A program made the position numbers and the translations under genes. The notes under the pieces are model-generated. The model had not been told where the DNA came from, ran no database searches, and saw only the letters and a program-made list of their open reading frames with translations. Of a stretch of 64,000 nt of DNA, positions 60,301 through 64,000 are shown one piece after another (the first letter of the stretch is position 1; each line of letters opens with the position of its first letter). The DNA is from Nelumbo lutea. Taxonomy: Eukaryota; Streptophyta; Magnoliopsida; Proteales; Nelumbonaceae. The DNA lies in contig JAKGHH010000001.1 in assembly GCA_022828595.1 (NCBI GenBank), positions 204,867,813-204,931,812 on the forward strand, given 5' to 3'.

Positions 60301-60455
60301 TTTTCACATTGATATACTTTCAGGTGAGTCAGTTTATTCATTGATGTATCTTTTGATGGTTTACATGGATCAGAAATTTGTTATTATTGTTGCTAAAACT
60401 GAAAATTTATTTTCTGCAGTCACAAGGGCAAGATATCCAGAAGTATGTCCTCTAA
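48332..60455 (+). CDS. CPBP (CAAX-type) intramembrane protease, probably plastid
   Basis: Ten exons join in frame: 48332-48547, 50518-50612, 51404-51526, 51610-51692, 59006-59139, 59447-59496, 59638-59730, 59828-59919, 60217-60323 and 60420-60455 (stop TAA), giving 342 aa. The CPBP motifs are intact: EETIYR (about 250-255), FTLAH (about 278-282) and HACWN (about 315-319), carrying the catalytic Glu and metal-ligand His residues of the family. They lie among hydrophobic helices such as WLLWGIGGLVAASSVVFLI. The N-terminus is rich in Ser and Arg with few acidic residues, like a plastid transit peptide. Exon 3 starts at 51404, not at the nearer AG (51417), because only that keeps the frame. The intron after exon 7 is GC-AG (donor ATG|GCAAGT). 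Intron 4 is 7.3 kb and carries a Copia element. Family function is membrane proteolysis; the plant substrate is unknown. Confidence 0.92.
48923..48992. repeat. Perfect 35-bp tandem duplication
   Basis: Two identical 35-bp units (48923-48957 and 48958-48992) starting GCTAACAGCTTACAAGG are followed by a partial third copy (GCTAACAGCTTGTGAAG). They lie in CPBP intron 1. The lack of differences points to a recent event. Confidence 0.9.
53042..53332 (+). repeat. 5' LTR of the young Copia
   Basis: It begins TGTTAGAATG and ends GACTACA. A TATA box (CTATAAATAAAGG) lies at 53227-53239, so the transcript should start near 53260. Confidence 0.93.
53333..53344 (+). other. Primer binding site (tRNA-iMet)
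   Basis: TGGTATCAGAGC directly abuts the LTR, as in most plant Copia elements. Confidence 0.93.
53977..58326 (+). pseudogene. Copia gag-pol, one in-frame stop
   Basis: One frame of about 1449 codons is interrupted only by TAA at 55687-55689. Domains in order: gag (UBN2-like, from MSSLFGEVSS), a CCHC knuckle (CTHCGGEKHTKEKC, from 54763), protease WVIDSGATDH (from 55123), GAG-pre-integrase (LWHARLGHLS...CxxC, near 55531), the stop, integrase core (VHSDVWGP, FRSDNAAEYF, NGVAERKNRH carrying the D,D,E triad), RT (KARLVAKGFTQKEGIDYRET and YVDD at 57415-57426) and RNase H (YTDADWAGS, SSAEAEYRAMA, YCDNKAA). All catalytic residues I can check are present. ATG 53977 is used because no ATG precedes it in frame. 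The stop separates gag-PR from INT-RT, so it should block pol unless read through. Confidence 0.93.
58328..58338 (+). other. Polypurine tract of the young Copia
   Basis: TTGAGGGGGAG directly precedes the 3' LTR and follows the gag-pol stop by one base. Confidence 0.85.
58339..58629 (+). repeat. 3' LTR of the young Copia
   Basis: It is 291 bp long. It differs from the 5' LTR at GTTCG(G/A)CTG, CATT(T/C)TCTTC and CAGA(C/T)TACA only. Confidence 0.93.
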
Positions 60456-60775
60456 TTCCAGTCATGCATCGACTATTGATGTGGTGGTGGTGGTACTTCA
60501 CTGGTCTCGTATTATTCTATCTTGGTCTCAGTTTTTATATCACGAAGCAGAAGACCATGGGCCTGATGGCCCTTTGTTAACCTATTTTCATCTCTTTGAC
60601 AACCTAATCACCATATTTCTTCAGATTTAATTTGTTATTCTGTAGCATTTGATATAGGTAAATACTGAAGCCACAAGTGGTGGGACAGAAAGCAGAGCTC
60701 TCTGCTTCGTCTGCAGTACATACATGGCTTGCATGGAACCTATTAATTTTGTATTATTCTCATCGTCTTCCAACA

Positions 60776-60940
60776 GAGCTCGGCTTCCGTCAGTGCATGG
60801 CCTGCTCTTAGTTTCGAACAGCCTTTATGGCTTTGCATTGGGAATATGTCCCAATGAAATAAAGTACATAAGTACGGAGATATTCCCAATGCAAGGCTGT
60901 AAAAGGCTTTTCGAATGGACTTTGTGCTGAATGAAGCCGA
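60776..60940. repeat. Fold-back MITE, copy 3, direct flanks TCTTCCAACA
   Basis: The arms are TCGGCTTCCGTCAG...GCATTGGGAATAT and its imperfect reverse complement, with a loop holding ATAAGTACGGAGA that matches 7809-7945. A 10-bp direct repeat TCTTCCAACA flanks it (60766-60775 and 60941-60950), consistent with a 9-10 bp target-site duplication. It lies in or just after the CPBP 3' untranslated region. Confidence 0.8.
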
Positions 60941-61011
60941 TCTTCCAACAATGCATAAGTTGAGAAATGGTTTTACACTTTACTCCCATCGAATTTAATC
61001 ACAACAAATTC

Positions 61012-61830
61012 TCCACAGTTTTATTAGAGGATAATTTGTTTTATCAATGTAATTGAGTTTGAATTTTTCTACCAAGGGTCTGTTTGTTTTTTGGATTTTG
61101 AGAGGGGGAAAGTTCATCAATGAGATTTTGGTTTCCATTGACCAAGAAATTTATGTGGGGATCAGGAAAATTTTATTTTACTGTGTATACTTGCCCAGAT
61201 AAATAATGCCCATCTTTTAAGTGGATAAAAAACTTTTTCTTGTGGGGGAAATTTGCCAACACTTGGATGGGACAGAAATGTCCCTTTTAATAATAGATTT
61301 TTATGGATAAAATGACCATTATATTATTTACCTAGAAAGTAAAAGAATATGATAAATGTGTAAATAATTTACCGAAAAGGGAAGTAAGTAATACTGAGAG
61401 CATATTAATCACACGAATTACCAAGGATCTAAGGAAGTAGTGACGACACTGTAACGTCTTAATTTCATTTACTAACATTTTAATTCTATTATCACAATGT
61501 AGCATCAATTCGGATGAAAAACCATATGTTGCAAATTATTTCAGATGCTTACAAGGAAAATAACAAACAGATAAGTTTTCCTTTACAATGGGGGAATGTA
61601 GAATTGTCTAGTTTTTTCTGTTACAAACCTCATCTATAGTACCTCACCTTTTTCAAATTTGTATCTCAAGAGATTTGAATACTTTCTTTTATTTTCATGT
61701 CTGTTTTCATTTGAGTATATAATCTTGTTGCAAGAATAGTCCATACAAGTAAAGATGGATAGGGTAGGAATTCAAGATGGAAGGAGCAGAGGCTTTGTTT
61801 TATTGGGTTTGAGCTTCTGCGTAGGTGATT
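61012..61830 (+). repeat. Dispersed duplicate block, copy B (after CPBP gene)
   Basis: It is collinear with 20800-21540 (PPPDE intron 1) but carries no PPPDE exon. An extra stretch of about 250-300 bases (about 61085-61420) is present here, and the Tourist-like MITE of copy A is missing. Confidence 0.8.
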
Positions 61831-61954
61831 GAGAATGATTCCGTTTCCTCAGAAAATGATGCCACATCAGTACTGCATCAGAAATTCATTTTCTGAGAAT
61901 ATGTCCTTTATTTGGATAGTCATTTTTCTCAGACTATGCTTTAGAAATCAGTAA

Positions 61955-62687
61955 GGCTCTTTTTGGTTTGTGGGAAGATTTGGGTGGGATGGAAAAGTAT
62001 AAAAATTTAATTTTACATTGTTTGGTTTTATTGGGATGGGATGGGATGGGAAATTGTAAAAGGGACCGAAGGACCGAAGTATTGGAGCTCAATCTACTGT
62101 TCATTCTCCTCGCCGTTCGAACCAGAGGAGCAGCAGTGGCGATTTCTCACTCTCTCTCTCTCTCTCTCTCCCTCCATTCTTTCTTTTATTTTCTATTTCT
62201 CCTCCCTCATCCGACTTCCTGCCACATTCACCGTCTCTATTTCTTCCTCCCTTTTCACTACCGCTGCAGCTCTTAGCAGCGGCAGCCTTATTCCTTCGAT
62301 TACTGGAAGCAACAACTCAGCTGCCACATTCTTTATTTCCTGACCGCTGCCGCTGCAACTCTTGGCAGCGGCGGCCTGTGAAACCAGTGAAACCAGCAAA
62401 AGTCAACAGAGGATGAGGCATGCAGGAGGGAGGAGGAAGACGAAGAAGAATACCAGGTTCCAGTCGAATGGACGAGGCATGTGGGAGTGAGGAAGGAGAT
62501 GATGTTCTTGAGTTTTTTCATTGGGGTTGCACTGTTTTGGTGCGACCCCAAATCCATGATTTTGGAATTGGCATTTCACCTTTTTCTCATCCTATCTCCC
62601 TCTTTCCCTCAAAACAAATATGAGAAAAGAGAATATTTTTAGAATATTCCCTTTTTCTCATCTCCATTCCACAAACCAAATGGAGCC
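61955..62687. mobile_element. Harbinger/Tourist-like element, 733 bp, TSD TAA
   Basis: The ends GGCTCTTTTTGGTTTGTGG and, reversed, GGCTCCATTTGGTTTGTGG form terminal inverted repeats flanked by TAA at 61952-61954 and 62688-62690. The inside has a (CT)n run (about 62146-62170) and repeated GCAGCGGC words, and no transposase. Confidence 0.65.
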
Positions 62688-62826
62688 TAAAGGTGTGTTT
62701 GAGAAAACATCCTTTTTGGTGTTTTCCCTTTTTTCCGTTGTTGCTAACACAAACCAAACGGAGCCTAAAGGTGTGGTTTGAGAAAACGTACTTTTTGATG
62801 TTTTCCCTTTTCTTGCTGTTGCTAAG
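62671..62826. repeat. Two-copy tandem repeat, about 78 bp
   Basis: Units 62671-62748 and 62749-62826 share ACAAACCAAA(T/C)GGAGCCTAAAG, then TTTGAGAAAAC and TGTTTTCCCTTTT. The first unit overlaps the right end of the Harbinger-like element, so the duplication probably involves that terminal repeat. Confidence 0.75.
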
Positions 62827-63413
62827 AATAGTGTACTGATATGACATTGAAAACACCTACGTGGCAGTAACAGAAATAGCACCAAATAAAAAACCCGAGA
62901 AAACACCTATAAAAAAAACAGCATCGATCCTAAACAACCTAAGACCCTCGATTGGTGGAATGACAGAATCATCCTATACTATGGGTGTCTTTGTAATTTA
63001 CCAAAAAGGTGTTTGTTGTACGCCGAGCTACAGAACTCTATCTGGTTTCATGCTTACAAAAAATGCCGCACAACTTTAGCCATGTGGTAATGGCTAAAGA
63101 TCTGTAACGTAAGCCCAGCCCATACAGGCTGGCATTCGGTGCCAACGTCAAGTGCTGAGCCCAGATATCTGGTCCATCCAAAGTCCAAACAGTTTTTATG
63201 TGGACCTTCTCTTACTCATCATGTGGCTGAAAATGGTGGCAGTGGCAGGCCTTCCGAAGAAGGCCTCCATAGTAAACGGGCGAACGGTCCACGGCCCACC
63301 GATAACGATAAGAACACGCTAAGTAATATTGTAGGAATAAATGGAGTGACCGATCTCAGCTGGGTTCCATTCTTCCTTTGTAGAGGGAACGTGGGAGAGA
63401 GTCAGCTGCGGAG
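62827..63413. other. Upstream region of the SERF-like gene
   Basis: No clear TATA box was found. The last 90 bases are purine-rich and likely 5' untranslated leader. No other gene is recognisable. Confidence 0.35.
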
Positions 63414-63536
63414 ATGACGAGGGGGAAGCAGAAGATCGAAGCGCAGAGACGGAATGCTGAGAGAAATCAGAAACCAAAGGGGTCTCAGCTTGAAGCGAGA
63501 GCTGTAGCTCTAAAGGCTAGCTGCCCTATCTGCAAG
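63414..63536 (+). CDS. SERF/zinc-finger small protein, first exon (partial gene)
   Basis: The exon encodes 41 residues, MTRGKQKIEAQRRNAERNQK followed by a KGSQLEARAVALKASCPICK stretch. This matches the N-terminus of the plant 4F5/SERF-type proteins that end in a C2H2 finger (as in ZNF706-like proteins). The exon ends AAG|GTACCC after the first CxxC pair. The family normally continues with the rest of the zinc finger (about 25-30 more residues). A candidate acceptor at about 63919 leads to a short open tail (VGEHRWSGAKVDVK...) that does not fit the family and lacks the His pair, so the true second exon probably lies beyond base 64000. The function in plants is not established. Confidence 0.85.
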
Positions 63537-64000
63537 GTACCCTTCGAAGAACAGTCAAAACCCTAGAATTCGATAATCGTCTCTCTGCTTCTTTTGTCCT
63601 TTCATCTGATTTATTTTCCCATCGTTCTCTCCTTGTTTGATAGATATAGCTCATAAACTCATCCAGATCAACAAGAGGAATAATTTTTTAGGGAGAAAAT
63701 CAATAAAAATGTTAGTTTCACTTAAAAATGCTTTTCAAATTTGATTTTTTTTTCTGGTTTCCTTTTCTTGATTGATCATTTTTATTCATGAAACTGTTGT
63801 ATTTTTTTTCCTGGACCAACGTAATGTTCTGCATATTCTACTGAATTGTTGTTTCTAGGAGTCTTTAGTTTAGAAGGATTGGTTTGGTCTATTTGTAATT
63901 ATGAATCTTACAATATAGGTTGGTGAGCATAGATGGTCTGGTGCTAAAGTGGATGTCAAACCAGAGGGGAAGAGAAAGTGATAAAACATGTTTACTCGAT

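Overview
The window is nuclear DNA from a flowering plant, most likely a dicot or magnoliid. The genes are intron-rich with plant-type GT-AG and GC-AG introns, the proteins match plant nuclear families, and most of the remaining sequence is transposon debris of plant clades (L1 and RTE LINEs, Copia and other LTR elements, Mutator-type and Tourist-type elements). The sequence alone does not fix the species.

Four host genes can be supported, all on the + strand. (1) 20308-24931: a PPPDE/DeSI-type putative cysteine isopeptidase, 4 coding exons, 220 aa. (2) 40197-46808: a bL19-family ribosomal protein, probably mitochondrial, 5 exons, 273 aa, with one GC-AG intron. (3) 48332-60455: a CPBP (CAAX-type) membrane protease, probably plastid-targeted, 10 exons, 342 aa, with one GC-AG intron and a 7.3 kb intron 4. 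(4) 63414 to the window edge: the first exon of a small SERF/zinc-finger protein, cut off by the window end. The genes are independent, with no operon-like organisation.

Layout. 1-2498: 3' part of a decayed L1 LINE with a poly(A) tail. 2499-10500: no recognisable gene, only small repeats. 10536-18030: a decayed minus-strand LINE peppered with a Mutator-like element (9-bp TSD), a solo LTR (5-bp TSD) and four small MITE-like repeats. 20.1-25 kb: the PPPDE gene. 25.3-26.5 kb: another LINE remnant with GGAATG-rich repeats. 26863-36628: a Mutator-like element (9-bp TSD) holding a decayed minus-strand Copia element. 37034-39740: a short non-autonomous LTR retrotransposon with a perfect 5-bp TSD. 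40-46.8 kb: the bL19 gene with LINE pieces in its introns. 48.3-60.5 kb: the CPBP gene, whose intron 4 holds a young Copia element (LTRs 3/291 different) inserted in a Tourist-like MITE. 61-62.8 kb: a diverged copy of the PPPDE intron-1 region, then a Harbinger-like repeat. 63.4 kb: the SERF-like gene.

I found no convincing new gene system. The most informative observations are the nesting orders, target-site duplications that define exact element ends, a dispersed duplicate of the PPPDE intron-1 region that acts as an empty site for a MITE, and two GC-AG introns in housekeeping genes.
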